A stretch of 64,000 nt of DNA. It comes from Lepus europaeus. Taxonomy: Eukaryota; Chordata; Mammalia; Lagomorpha; Leporidae. Below are positions 12,453-24,260 of this stretch, in pieces (position 1 is the first letter of the stretch; each line of letters starts with the position of its first letter). The notes beneath the pieces were generated by a model. It was given only the letters and a program-made list of their open reading frames with translations. It was not told the origin of the DNA and did not search any database. The position numbers and the translations under genes are program-made. The stretch lies in contig NC_084836.1 in assembly GCF_033115175.1 (NCBI RefSeq), positions 67,751,297 through 67,815,296 of the forward strand. Reading direction: 5' to 3'.

Positions 12453-15400
12453 TCTTCCATCTGTGGTTCACTCTCCAAATGGCCACAATAGCCCTGTCTG
12501 GGCCAGGCTGAAGCCAGGAGCCTGAAATTCCATCTGGGTCTCCCAAGGGGCCCGAGTACTTGGGGCATCTTCCACTGTTTTTCCAGGCACATTAGCAGGG
12601 AGCTGGATCGCTGAGCCTGGCAACTCCAGTGTTCACATGGAAGACTGTGGCTTCAGGTGGCAGCTTAACCCACTGCACCACAAAGCCCGCCCCTAGCGTG
12701 GGTCCTAAAGGACGTGAAGACAGATGGCAAGGACTGGAGGCTTATGGGACTCTCCATTCTTGGTCCTCCTGTTGTCCGGGTCCAACTGGGTGTCCTGCCA
12801 CTGACCAGGAGCTTTACCTATGTAAAGACGAGAAAGCAGGGGCATTGGGAGGATCATATTATTAGTTCAGACTCCCAAGCTAATTAGTAGCAGAGTCTGA
12901 ACACAAAAGTGGAGTCTTTCTACCCCTCTGAGAGCTCACATCGTTTCAAGGTTCAAGAGCATAGGTTGGCTCAGATGGTGCCCAGCCAGAGCGAGGCAGG
13001 GCTGGAGGTACGGGAGAGGCGGGGATGCAGGTATGGGAGAGGTAGAGATGCAGGCGTGGGAGAGGCATAGATAGAGGTGTGGGAGAGGCATGGATGCAGG
13101 CATGGGAGAGGCAGGAATGCAGGAGTGGGAGAGGTCAGGATACAGATACAGATACAGATACAGATACATAGGGTACCAGTGTGGGAGAGGTAGGAATGCA
13201 GGTGTGGGAGTAGCAGGGATACAGGTATGAGAGGCAGGACCGGAAGGCTGTGTCTATGAAGCCTCTGGGCCGAGGCTCTCCCTTCTCCCTGGAGGCTCAG
13301 CCTGAGCCCACCAACCTCAGCCTGAGCAGTTAGGACCCTCCTCCCCATGAGCTGTCATTGCATGCCACCATTCAAGGCTCCCTCCTGGCCCCCGATGAGC
13401 CCTGAGGGGGAAATGGAGACCCCAGGAGACACGTGGAAGGGGTTATCCTGTGCCCCATGTCCTGCAGGAGCTGTCCCAGATGCAGACCCACATCACCGAC
13501 ACCAACGTCATCCTGTCCATGGACAACAACCGCTCCTTGGACCTGGACAGCATCATTGACGCCGTGCGGACGCAGTACGAGCTGATTGCACAGAGGAGCA
13601 AGGATGAAGCCGAGGCGCTCTACCAGACCAAGGTGTGCAGCGCCCCCCACAACCTGGCTTGCACCCCCAAAACAAGGGCCAACTCCCAGAACCTCTATTG
13701 TCTTTCTCGTCTTCCTAAAGTAAGACCGTGCTTGTTACAGAAAGTCTAGAGACTTCGGTAGAGATCACCCCTACCTCATTTCCAGCGCTAGTGGATTTCC
13801 TGCCAGTTCTTTGTGGACAGCACTCATGGAAAACTCAGACATGCCAGGCTCCCCACAAAGTGCTTTGTAGGTGCTGTTTCCTTTAATTCTTGCAACAACC
13901 CTGTGAGGTAGGGATTTCACTGGGTCCATTCTACAGCTAACATGGTGTGAGGTACTCTAATTCCCCTAACTCCTGTAGCTAGCAGGTGGCAGAGAGAGAT
14001 CTTAATTCAGCTCAGGTGTTGTCTATGAAGCTATGCTTTTAGCCATTTGATTTGTTTTCTTATAAAACATAGTTTTGTCTTTTTCCTTTTTCCTTATGTT
14101 GAGTGCCTTTTTGGGACACGAAAGATTTACATCTTTTAAAAACTATTTATTTGAGTGGAAGAGAGAGAGAGAGAAAGAGGGAGGGAGGGAGGGAGGGAGA
14201 GAGAGACCTCTACCATTTCATGCCTGCTATGGCCAGGGCTGGACCAGGTTGAAGTCAGGAGTATGGACCTCCATGCGGGTCTCCCATGTGGCTGGCAGGG
14301 ACTCAACTACTTGAGCCATCACCTGCTACCTCCCAGGGTGCACATTAGCAAGGAGCTGGAACAGGAGTAGAGCTGGGACTTGGACTTGAACCCTTGAACC
14401 CAACCAGTCTGACATGGGAAGTGGGTGTCCTGACCAGTAGCTTTACCTGCTGGAGCACACAGCAACCCTTCTGCGTCATTTCTAATGGCCAAGTCTTTCA
14501 CTGGAAGGCTATCGCCTCACTAATCACATATGCAACTTTGTAACTAAATCTTTCGGCACAGATTTGGTTACTTCTTACATTAACCTGGACTTCTTGGATA
14601 GTGAAGATTCTGTAGCTATAGGGACAAAAGCTGGTTGTCCAGTCACTCAATTCAATGTGCATTTGATGTTGTGTTTTGCGGAGCACCCATGGCCAGCTCC
14701 GATCCCAGCTGTGTGATGAAAAACAGCCTGGCACCAGTGAAGACATCAGGAGGCAGAGCATCCCTTGCATCTGCCCCCCTGCTCTCCCCTCTCCCTCAGA
14801 ACCATGTCCTGGGGGTACAGTGATGGCTGATGGGCAGTGTAGACGCAGGCTCAGAGCTACACAGCCAAAGCAAATGAACACGGAGCCTGCTGAGAGCGTC
14901 TAAAAAATCACAGTCTTGTTGCTAGGAGATCATCCTGGGAAAGGCTAGGAAGGGAGATGGTGGGCTGGGGCCAGTGAGCAGGCTCCCAGTGTGGGCCAGG
15001 ACCCATGGGAGGCCTTCTGTGTGTGACAAAGGAGGTAGACAGGGCATCTCAGAGCCTGTCTGTCTGAGCAGGGTGTGAACCTGCCCAGAGACTGGTGACT
15101 GTGAGAGCTGCTCGGTGACGGGATGTGTGTGCATGTGTGTTGTGTGTTTGTGGCTCGGATGGTTGGGTGTAGCTGTGAGTGTGGACAAGGCGGGGGGACC
15201 CCAGCTCCAGGTGAGTTTACCCTGGAGACTTCCTGGCCCAGTGCAGCACAGACCCACTCCCAGCTGGAGGGGCTTGTGTGCTGGTCATGACGCTGCCATT
15301 GGCTCTCAGTACGAAGAGCTGCAGATCACGGCGGGGAGGCACGGAGACGACCTAAAGAATACCAAGTTGGAGATCTCTGAGCTCAATCGTACCATCCAGC

Positions 15401-16469
15401 GGCTGCAGGCGGAGATCAGCAACGTCAGGAAGCAGGTGGGATGGCTGCTTGGGGTGGGCTGTCCCCCCTAGGCCGTGGCCCTTCCCACAGCACCCTGCCA
15501 GGTTGGGGCTCCCCAGATCCAACCTCCCACACCCACACGCTCTCCCACTGTCTCCGGAGCAGACAGATCAAATGCACTCGGCCATCTCGGATGCGGAGGA
15601 GCGAGGAGAGCGCGCTCTCCAGGACGCACGGCAGAAGCTGCAGGACCTGGACGAGGCCCTGCAGCAGTCCAAGGAGGAGCTGGCCCGGCTGCTACGTGAC
15701 TACCAGTCTCTGCTGGCGGTCAAGCTGTCCCTGGATGTGGAGATTGCCACCTACCGCGCGCTGCTGGAGGGAGAGGAGAGCAGGTGGGTGTGGCAGCCAT
15801 GACCCTGGGGCCAGAGCTCCCCATGCACCCCAGGGACTGGTGGGAGAGAAGATAATTCCAACATTTCTGGGAAGATTGGTGGCCCAGGCTGAGCAGGTGC
15901 AGCTGAGTTAGAAGCAGCAGGTGCATATCACTATTGATGCTTTCCTGCTCCAAGGCAGAAGGTCCCCACACCCCAACCCAAGCCATTGCAGTCAGTTGGT
16001 GCCCCCCAGTGCTTAAAGGCTTCATGAAACAGCTGGAAGACCCCACCATGGGCCCCATGCACATGGATTTCCCCCAAGTTTTGAGGGGCAGTTCTGCTCC
16101 TGATGTCTGTCTCCCAGCTGCCTGAGTGTGGCTGATGTGTGTGCTTTGCTTTTTCAGGATGTCAGGAGAATTGCAGAGCCAAGTGAGCATTGGTGAGTAG
16201 CAAGTCCAGGGGCAGAAATTGGTTGGTGCTGGGCAGAGAGAGAGAGAGAGAGAGAAGGCTGGGAGGGCTTCCTGCCCAGTGGCCAGCAGGAAACAGGCAT
16301 GTGGCAGTGTAGCTTCTGGTCCTGTCCAACAAACACCAAAGTAAGCAAGCATCATGGCAAAGCCGGGAAGAGTTCATTGGCATCAATGGCTAAGATTTCA
16401 CCCTGCTTATCTTCATTTTTTAAAAGATTTATTTATTTACTTGAAAGAGTTACAGAGAGAGAGAAGGAG

Positions 16470-16511
<42 letters not shown>

Positions 16512-17352
16512 CGGTCTTCTATCTGCTGGTTAACTCCCCAAATGGCCGCAATGGCCGGAGCTGTGCAAATCCAAAACTAGGAGCCAGAAGCTTCTTCTGG
16601 GTCTACCATGCATGTGCATGGGCCAAGCACTTGAGCCATCTTCTACTGCTTTCCCAGGCCATAGCAGAGAGCTGGATTGGAAGTAGAGCAGCCAGGACTC
16701 AAACTGGCGCCCATATGGGGTGCCGGCACTGTAGGAGGTGGCTTTACCTGCTATGCCACAGTGCCGGCCCAATCTTCATGTTTATGATACCTAATAGTCA
16801 GCAGTGGCTACAACTCTTATTGGTATATAAGTTCAATAAGCTATCAAAACGTGTTAGGTAGGGGAGCGCTGACACTTGTGTAGCTAACAGAGTAGGTGGG
16901 AGCCCTTTCAGTACCTAATGCATCTGCTGTTTGCAAGTCAGGTGCTCAGGGATGTAGGAGCCTGCAGGTGCAAGGGTGGGTACAGGGCACAGGTCGGTAC
17001 CTGTGCTCAGCCCTTGTGAGCCGTCTGCATTGTGTTCTCGCCCACAGAGGTGCAGAGCAGCCAGGTGACCGTGGGCGCCGGCGGGGGAGGCAGCGGCGGC
17101 AGCCGAGGCTTTGGAGGTTACGGCGGCGGCGGCGGTGGAAGCTACAGCGGCGGCAGCAGCTCCCGCAGCAGTGGCGGAAGAAGCTATGGAGGCGGCGGCG
17201 GCGGCGGCAGCTCCCGCGGGGGCAGTGGAGGCGGCTATGGGGGAGGCAGCTACGGAGCAAGCAGCAAGTCCGGCGGCGGCGGCGGCGGCTCCTCGCGCAG
17301 GCAAATCATCCAGACGTCCACCAGCACCTCGCACCGGCGGGTGGTGGGCTAG
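4812..17352 (+). CDS. KRT77: Keratin 77, type II (K77/K1b), nine exons
   Basis: Type II keratin that must pair with a type I keratin to build 10-nm filaments in epithelial cytoplasm. The family member is known from eccrine sweat ducts and mouse suprabasal epidermis. Exons, all GT-AG: 4812-5363, 10312-10526, 11563-11623, 11952-12047, 13468-13632, 15310-15435, 15563-15783, 16158-16192, 17048-17352; 591 residues (human about 578, from memory). Residues 1-173 form a Gly/Ser/Phe head containing [12 protein letters not shown]. The helix initiation motif [11 protein letters not shown] is 174-184, the rod ends at LLEGEESR (472-479), and the tail is Gly/Ser/Tyr-rich, ending near HRRVVG. The head signature plus [13 protein letters not shown] separates it from KRT1 and KRT76. 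ATG 4812 was chosen because it starts the canonical MSRQFS head about 120 bp after the TATA box; the in-frame GTG at 4719 is not a likely start. Introns hold eight antisense and one sense C repeat and a minisatellite. No defects seen. Confidence 0.95.
5600..5760. repeat. Ancient mammalian repeat fragment (L2/MIR-like)
   Basis: The GGTGCCAGGTGCTACAGGG and GCCCTCCAGGAGCCTCTTAAC phrases resemble the common 'gccaggcactgtg...ccctcaaggagct' ancient-repeat pattern. KRT77 intron 1. Weak match by eye. Confidence 0.35.
6733..7079 (-). mobile_element. C-repeat SINE, type A, full length
   Basis: Antisense: T run, AAAGATTATTTATTTATTTG, body and CCACAGCGCCAGCCC head. It lies between the left flank AGAAGGCTTCTTTT and the T run of the next partial copy, with which it appears nested. 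Confidence 0.93.
7081..7180 (-). mobile_element. C-repeat SINE, 5'-truncated
   Basis: Only the tail and GA-rich region are present. The copy AGAAGGCTTCTTTT follows at about 7181, matching the flank left of the preceding SINE, so the two together sit inside one target-site duplication. Confidence 0.88.
7288..7643 (-). mobile_element. C-repeat SINE, type A
   Basis: Antisense in KRT77 intron 1, with a (GA)n expansion at about 7351-7382 and head end CACAGCGCCGACCC. Confidence 0.93.
8984..9022. repeat. (GT)n microsatellite
   Basis: Imperfect GT/CATGCGTG tract in KRT77 intron 1. Confidence 0.85.
9328..9445 (-). mobile_element. C-repeat SINE, 3' fragment
   Basis: Antisense tail-side fragment with GAGAGAGCAAGCGAGCGAGCG and TTGGTTCACTCCCCAAATG. 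It ends where a sense copy begins. Confidence 0.8.
9446..9756 (+). mobile_element. C-repeat SINE, sense, headless
   Basis: Sense copy lacking a clear tRNA head; body (CTGGCTTTGGCCTGG, GTTGTGGCCATCTAGGGAG) and tail CAAATGGATAAATGAATC. This is the only sense SINE in KRT77 introns. Confidence 0.85.
9757..10050 (-). mobile_element. C-repeat SINE, antisense
   Basis: Tail-to-tail with the preceding sense copy, giving a roughly 300-bp-arm inverted repeat centred near 9757. The head ends CCACAATGCCAGCCC. Confidence 0.9.
12366..12694 (-). mobile_element. C-repeat SINE
   Basis: Antisense in KRT77 intron 4, with a long (GA)n tract at about 12414-12446. Middle-aged; head end CAAAGCCCGCCCC. Confidence 0.9.
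13012..13222. repeat. 23-bp minisatellite with embedded hexamer, KRT77 intron 5
   Basis: About eight copies of a 23-bp unit beginning GGGAGAGGCAGG and ending ATGCAGGTAT, starting near 13012. The sixth copy is interrupted by about five tandem GATACA-type hexamers (13138-13169), then two more 23-bp copies follow. The reverse strand gives a Leu/Tyr/Pro-rich open frame with no coding meaning. Confidence 0.9.
13840..14025 (-). repeat. MIR-like ancient SINE
   Basis: The GCAACAACCCTGTGAGGTAG, CCATTCTACAG and AGCAGGTGGCAGAG phrases match the antisense MIR consensus order. KRT77 intron 5. Confidence 0.7.
14133..14466 (-). mobile_element. C-repeat SINE, old
   Basis: Antisense in KRT77 intron 5, with a (GGGA)n tract at about 14179-14201. 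Body diverged; tRNA head barely recognisable. Confidence 0.85.
16417..16770 (-). mobile_element. C-repeat SINE, type A
   Basis: Antisense in KRT77 intron 8, with full head (CCACAGTGCCGGCCC) and (GA)n at about 16472-16508. It is the last C repeat before the 13.8-kb gap. Confidence 0.93.
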
Positions 17353-18450
17353 AGGCGGCGGCCATCCCAGTCCTCTTTCCTGGACGCCCTTCTGAGCCCC
17401 TCTCACCTAGCTTTTCCGGATGGGTCTCGGCAGCTTTGCAGTGCATTCTAGGTGGGAAAGCAGGGTGGATCAGTTCACACAGCAGCTCCCTCTCCCTGAA
17501 GGGCCCTGGCTGGCTATCAAAGGCACAGGCAACTACATGCTCACCCAGGCTCTGCTCTGGTCCCTGGGGCCTGGTGTCTCCCTGGAGAAAAAGGTGGATA
17601 ACTGGGGGTTGGTATCTCCATCCCAGGCTCTTTGTCCCACCCCTGGGCTGCTCTGTGAACCATGATCCAACCCCCAGGAGGCTCACAAATGGTTGCAAGG
17701 CTTGATAGGGGACCCTCCATCCCAGGGCCAGTTCCTGCCTCTCAGCCCGAGCGCAGGGAAGCGTGGATTTGCCATGAGTCAGGTGCGTCCCGATGCTGAA
17801 TCTCCATCTCAGGAAGCAGTGATCCCCGGGTTAGCAGCCCAAGGTGGGAGTGTTTCAGAGGGCACGGAGTTCGAGTCCTTGTCCAAAGAGAGGACAGTCC
17901 TTAGAAAGGGGCAGAGGGCTCGCTGGACACGCAGCCAAGTCGTGCGTCTGTCCTGGCCGCACCTGACAGCTTCCGTCTCAGGCGCCTGACCTTCCTGAAC
18001 CTGCTCCGTAGCCGCCCTGTCTGGCTGCACACCTGCAGCCCAGCTGTGCTCCGTCCTGTGCCCGGCTCGGGTCTGGCTCAGTTCCCATCCTGAGCCTCTG
18101 TGGGAGCTGCCTGTTGTTTTGCAAGCAGTTGAACACCCATCCCCGGACCTCTCAGGTGCCGTCTAGCAGCCGTGTTCCGTGGCCGAGCACTCGGGGGAGG
18201 AGAGTTGCCTCCTTGCTCTGGGTCTTGTGCTGGAGCAGCAGGTAGAGGCCTTGAGGGAAAGAATGTGGCTTTGCTCCAAGATCCAGGGTCCCTGCCCCAG
18301 CTGCAGGGTCCTAGTGCAGCCTCCGGGCCCACGATTCTCTTGAGGGCACCTAATGGGCTCCGTCTGGGTGCCCCGGGGAGAGCTTGTGATCTCCATGTTT
18401 CCTGGTTGGAAGTTGTATCTTGCGGGGCTTGGCATTTCTGATCTTTCTAC

Positions 18451-18456
18451 AATAAA
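18451..18456 (+). terminator. KRT77: KRT77 polyadenylation signal AATAAA
   Basis: Canonical AATAAA 1.1 kb after the KRT77 stop codon, followed by a T/G-rich stretch (CCTGTGATCT). It implies a 3' UTR from 17353 to about 18475. No earlier AATAAA is seen in this UTR. Confidence 0.8.
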
Positions 18457-20604
18457 CGTTCCTGTGATCTCAAACGGCCGCTTGGTCAGGGCATTGTCAT
18501 TTCTACAGGGGGGCCTCCTCATTTGGGGAGTCAGGGCTGATGATTGCCATGCAACACATCATCTCCAGGGTCTTTAACAGGGAAGGAGAGTCAGAGGGAG
18601 GAGGGATCCAAGTGTGTGCCTCTGTGGGTCACCTAGCCCGAGGGTGGAGGCAAGGCCCATTCTGACGACCATGGGCAGACCCACCAACACAGGAGCCACG
18701 GGGCTGCAGCTGGGGCCAGTGCCCGGGAGGGGCAGTTGGGTGCCAGCAGACTCCTGGAGAGCTGGGAAGTAGAACAGGGCAAGAGAGGGGGCACAGGGAG
18801 CTGGGAAGGTCCCTCAGGACTGGGGGAGCGTTTGCCTGGGGACTGGGAGAGAAGAGATGGGGAACATGTGAGTGAGATGGAGCAGGTGGGGGTGGGTGGG
18901 TGCAAGGCTCACTAACTGGGAGGGCCCTGCCTCTGCAACCCATGCCTTGAGTGGAGCAAGGCTGCAGAAACACAAGAATGGACAAAGTTAAGCCATCGCC
19001 TCCTGCACGTGCGTTTCTGAATCCACGTACAAGCTGTGACCTACTTTCTCACTCCCCCGGGAGGGGAAACAGGTGGAATTTGGACGTAGGATTTGTGCAA
19101 CCACAGTCCATACAGCTGGGATTATTTATGCTCCTGGCTAGAGGCACACCCCTGCACTCTCTCTCTGGAGGTCCCCCCGCAGCGGCTCTGTCCCAGTGGT
19201 GGGCCTGCTGGGGGCTTTCTGGGAAAGGGGAGGCGGGGGCAGAGGGGCTGGGAGGACAGATGCTACACACTGTACAGGAAGTTCAAGGCCAAGGACACGG
19301 GGAGTAGGGAGGGGAGGCACGGGCAGACCCACAGCAAGGGCACAAACACTCTGGGGAGTGAGAATGCATGAGTCAACGGGGTGCGGTGGCTGTGGAGACA
19401 GCCTGGGAACCAGGAAGAGAGGAGAGCTGGGGAGGCGGCTTGTGCAGGCTCCTCTGCAGTCAGCTCTCTCCGGGGACACGGAGCACCCAGGGCCGTGGTG
19501 CACAGGGGCCTGATCAGAGCACAGTGGCCAGGACAGCGGTGGTGGGTGGGGACTCAGACACCTGGCAGTGTGCAGGGAAAGTGGGGTCGCTCCCTAAGGC
19601 CAGAAAGGGGGGTGGACTCCAGCTGCTGATGGGGGGAGCCACAGCAGGCTGGGCCTTGTATAAGCTGCACCTGTGGATGGATCCTGACTTGAGAGGCCCC
19701 TGGAGGGGCATCACGTTTCAGGCAGAGGTTGGCTAACCATTTGGCAGAAGGCAGAGGGAGGAAGTGAGGGGTGGCCGGAGGGCTGGGCATGGAGCAGTTC
19801 ATGTTTGTGCTACTCTAAGAATCCAGGTGGCAGAGCCTAAGAAAAAAGGGACTCTGTTCTCTGTGTCACTTGGGGAAGACATGGCCAGGAAGGAGAAAGT
19901 CGTGGAGAAGCCCGAGGCTCATAACACACAGCCAAGTGTTCTGGCACCACCAGACTGCTTGTGCAGTGTGGATCTGGGACCACACACCTGCAGACGATGC
20001 TTCAAGAGAGTCCAGGTGGGGGAGGAAGCACGAGGGTCCCCTCTTTCCCATCCTTCTCTGAGGTGGGAATTGGGATCATCCAGGAAGCGTGGTCCGATCT
20101 CTTCTCTTCGGAAGACTTGATGCTCATACCACGGAGGGCTGGGGGCTGAGCGGAGGGAACCACGGGCCCGAGCCCCAGGACATGGGTCCTGGGAGCTGAA
20201 TGTCAGAGGCAGGAGGAGTGAGTGCAAGATGAGAAGTGGTGACTCAATGCTCTGCTAAGACAGAGTGACAGTGGGAACCCAAGCAGGGGGGCTGTGGCTC
20301 CAAGCCACTGGGGGAGGTCTCCCAGTGTGGACAAAGATCCTACTATAGACAGGGATATGTTCCCTTGGGAGCAAAGGCCTCTCCCCTCTAGCTCATCCCA
20401 ATGCACTCATCAAGCTGCTCTCAGAACCAGGAGCAAATGGTCCCCATGCACCATCTCATTGGATTATCACCGTCCCTTGGAGACAGCTGGGAGGAACTCC
20501 AGGGGGCTCTGTGATCCTGCTGGAGACCATGAAGCCCCCCATCACAGCCCTGATGTGACACTCCTGCCACAAGGCAGATGTTGAGAGCCAGAGCAGAGCT
20601 GGCG

Positions 20605-21035
20605 CACCCACCAATCACACAGAGGAGGAAGCGTTGGCGCTCAGAGTTCTGGGGAAAGTTTGTCAGCTGCTCCTCCCTCCCTCCGGGCGGGGCGCCTTGG
20701 AAATCTAAATTGAATTCCATCAGCTACTCATCTGTGGAGATTCTGATCTCGGGACGTGGAGAACAGGAGGAGCAGCCATTGGCTGAGCAAATTCTAACTT
20801 TGTCTGATCTTGGACAAGGCACGAATTTCTGGGCTGGGAAGGTTCTGGGTCCAGGAAAGTCTGTCGAATTTGTCACCTCCCCTCCAATCACCCAGGCCTC
20901 TGGCTCAGGACGTGTCTTCCAATGAATGAGCTGCGTGCTCCCCCAGTCCCTCTCCAGGGCTCTGTGTGATTGATGGGCAGGATTTGGTCGGACTTGCTGC
21001 CCTGCTGTTAATTGGCCTTCTCATTGGTCCAGGGG
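20605..21035. promoter_or_regulatory. Cluster of CCAAT/ATTGG motifs
   Basis: Six CCAAT-type motifs within 430 bp: CCAATCAC 20611, CCATTGGCTGAGC about 20776, CCAATCACCC 20884, TTCCAATGA about 20918, TAATTGGCC about 21009, CATTGGTCC about 21022. It lies midway between KRT77 and KRT1. A function is inferred from clustering alone. Confidence 0.3.
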
Positions 21036-22199
21036 GGATGCTCGTGTTCCACTTGCTCAGTGCTCTGTGTCAGGGCTGAGATGGGAACCTGGGCTGTCAG
21101 AACGTGGGCCTGGGCACCCTTCTGGGGGGCTCAGGGTGCTGCTGGCTTCCAAGCCTAGCCCTGGGTGTCAGCCCTTGGGGCTGCTCCCTCTCCACAGAGC
21201 CAGAGGTCCACAGTAGGACTAAGGACTCCTCCCACCCTCTACCCCCCTGTGGCTCTAGGTGCACCTGCACCCCTGCCTCCCTGCAGTGGGCCCCCAGCGC
21301 GTTGTCTCACAAGTGGCTCCATTCACAGAGCCTGCACTTCCCTTCCCAGTCTTTCTCTTGGTCCCAGGGAGCCAGGGGCATGTTCCAAAGCTTCTCCTGA
21401 TGGTTACAGTTTCTGGGTCCTACCAAAGGCGGGGGTGATGCTCCCTCCTCCCTTTGTCAATGGTGACAGGTAGCTCTAGCCCTCATCTTACAGGCTCAGA
21501 GAGGGTCACACAGCTGGACATGTGCAGAGGCCGGAGTAGGACCCAGGCCTGCGGACTCCTGGCCAGTGTCTGCCACCTCCAGCCTGCCCATGCCTTCATC
21601 CACGGCTCCCTCCTTCCTGGCCTCTGCTCTGCCCAGCACGGAGTGGCTCCTGGGGGCCTCCTCCTCCTCAGCTGTGTGTCTTAAATAGGGGCCGCCTCTC
21701 GCTCTGCCCCCGGCCCTTTCGTGAGAAGCCAGGGCGCCTCCTCCGCTGGCTGTGGGTTTCGACACCTCGCCCCGCCTGCCCATGGCCTGCCATCCTCCTG
21801 TGCGCCTCTCAGGCTTCAGGCTTCCCCACTCCCCTGAAATTTCCTTCTCCCACGGCCCTGCTAGAGTCCCGCAGGGCTGGGTGGCTTGTCATTGCACGCC
21901 TCCCTTCAATCCTCTCCTCCGTCCCATCCCTGCAAAACCTCTCAAAACATCACCACACCTGCTCCTGCCCATGCCCCCTGGCTTGCCTGTGGCAGCCTCC
22001 TTTCTTTAATTAGTTCTGGGGTGTGTGTGTGGGGGCAGGTGGCCTGGCACTGTCACCTAGCACCACTGGGAGTGGGAGTGTCCCTCTGGGGCTGGGACCC
22101 TGGGCGAGGTCGGGAGGGCACCCACACATGGGGGGCTTAGTGTTTGCTTTCTTTTAAGAAGAAGTCATTTTGGCTTACGGAGTAACTGGGTAGATGGCA

Positions 22200-22223
22200 A
22201 ACACACACACACACACACACACA
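22200..22223. repeat. (CA)12 microsatellite
   Basis: Perfect dinucleotide tract in the KRT77-KRT1 spacer. Confidence 0.95.
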
Positions 22224-23296
22224 AGCCGACTGAGTATATCAAGATGCCCCTGAATACAACAGCAACTGGGTTAGGAAAAGAACTGAGCAGAATAGCTGTG
22301 TGGTGTCCATCAGGGCAAGCTCCCTGGAGGAGGAGGTGAGGTCTGGGCCTTTCCGGTGCCCAGCAGAGCAGAGATGAGGGCAGTGGCCCCCCCAGGTCTG
22401 ATGGATGGACAGAGAACAGAAGAGATCTTGTGTGCCCCAAGGTTGCCGGAGGGCGGATGCTGGTGGAGAGTTGTCAAGGCAGCCAGGGGGCTTTATCCAG
22501 AGGAGAGAAGAGAATGGAGATGGAGAGGGGCTGAGAGGAAGCGGGAGCAAGAGGCCTGAGCAGCCTGGGCAGGGGGCAGCTTTGCTGTTTACGTGAGCTG
22601 CAGCTCTCCACACTAGGGTGGCGCCTGGAGAGACCCGGTGCCTCCTGCAGAACCGAGGGAGTGTGGACCACCTGCTATGGCTGTCCCCACACTCCTACCA
22701 CGATCCTGGGGCCAGCGCAGGTGAAGGTGAACGTGGTTGGCCAGCAGCATCGCAGCGCCTGGCCCGCTGCAGCGCCCCGAAGGCAAACAGTGAGGAGAGA
22801 AGAGTTTGATTCAGAAATTGGAGGATTCCCAGGAACTGATTGTGTGACTTGGAAAAGCTGTCTCACGGCTCTGGGCCCGTGCTCTCCCGTCCCTGCCAGG
22901 CAGGTTAGATGGTGGGGGGTCCGAGTCCCCGTGGACCGGGTTTGGAGGGTGGGAGCTAGGGTTCTTTGTGCACTTGAACTGGAATGTGCAAGCTCGGTTT
23001 GAGCTAGAAGGGTGCACTCAGCCCTGACTTCGCTTGTTTCTCGCCGGAGGGTGCGGACTCTCTGAGCCTCCTCGTCCTGTGGGCTCTCCGAGCTTCTGCG
23101 TCCTATTTCTTGGAAGCAGATTGGACGCAGCCCAAGTTCTCATGCACCTGTGGAGTGAGCGGTGCAACTGTCAGCCGCTGCCGGTTTCTGTGCCTTCGTG
23201 TTCCTTTTGGTCCCGGTTCACCTCTTGGATTTTTCTCTACGCCAGAGATGGAAGCATGGGAAGGTCACCGCAGGATTCCGGTTTTGGTTGGCACCC

Positions 23297-23356
23297 ACAC
23301 ACACCCACCCATGCACTCACACACGCACACACATGCACACACGTACGCACACCCCT
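23297..23356. repeat. Imperfect CA-rich microsatellite
   Basis: CACA/CACC/CATG/CGTACG mixed tract of about 60 bp in the KRT77-KRT1 spacer. Confidence 0.85.
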
Positions 23357-24109
23357 CCAAAATGCTAGGAGGAATCGATTGTGTACAACAATAGGTCTCA
23401 TAGGGAGGGTGCTGAACTGGAAACATCCTGATTGCCTGTGAGGAGAGCATTGGGCAACAGTCGTCACCACGCCAAGACCATCCCAGGCCCCATTGTGCCC
23501 AAGGCCCGGCTTACTCACTCCCTAAAGAGAGGGTTGATTTAGCAGTCTGAGGATGGTCGTGCAGGGACGGAGCCCCAGATACAGGGAAGGGGCTGGGGTT
23601 GGGGAGAGAGAGATGGGCAGCAGGGAGGTGGGGGCACCTTCCAGAAGAGGAGGTAGGGCCAACACAGTGTGGGGGGGCTAGGCTCAGAGGGCAGGACTGG
23701 CACAGGGCAATGGGACCGATGGTCTTCCACCAAGCAGCAGGCAGAGACTTCTGGGATGGGTCTCTGAGCTCCCGCGCTGATTTGCTCAGAGCCAGCTGCA
23801 GTCAGAGCTGGCTTTGTCCCCTCTGCATTTGCACACCAGGCTACTGATGGAGAGCTGCTCTCTGGGAAGGCCCCTGGGGTTTCCTGGCCGGTTCTTGAGC
23901 TCTGTGTCCCCAGACTCCCCTCTCTGAATGAGCTGGGGAGACATTTTCCAAGTGCTTGCATATGCCAGGCGCCTGGGACTCAAACGATCAAAGTACTCCT
24001 GCTGGCCTTGGAGCCCTCGCCATCTGGTCTCCCACACATTAGGCAGGAGGACCACGCTGTCCCACACCACGCAGGATAGCACGGTGCACACCACAGCGAG
24101 GGCCTTCGT

Positions 24110-24260
24110 CTAAGCCCCAGTTCTGCCACTCTCCACCTGCGTAGCCTTGGGCTTCCATTTCTTCTTTTCTAAAATGGATAGACGGATCACAGCTGTCTTG
24201 AAGCTCTTGTGAAAATTGAGCGAGTTAATACCCATCAGATCTGTAAGAGCACGGTCGGTC
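24110..24260 (+). repeat. MIR-like ancient SINE
   Basis: TTCTGCCACT, TAGCCTTGGGCTTCC, TCTAAAATGGATAGA and GTGAAAATTGAGCGAG appear in the order of the sense MIR consensus. About 1 kb upstream of KRT1. Confidence 0.7.

Larger units (their letters stand above)
18480..24109. other. KRT77-KRT1 intergenic spacer, no gene recognised
   Basis: 5.6 kb with no keratin exon, no C repeat and no convincing coding frame. It holds a CCAAT-motif cluster (20611-21030), two CA-rich microsatellites and faint MIR-like scraps (for example near 21480-21530 and 22800-22900). Confidence 0.55.

Noticed and set aside
16915-17406. 163-codon Ala-rich reverse-strand frame
   Set aside because: Antisense reading of the Gly/Ser-rich KRT77 exon 9.
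18480-24109. A further keratin gene or pseudogene between KRT77 and KRT1
   Set aside because: None of the conserved exon words ([35 protein letters not shown]) was seen outside the three genes on either strand.
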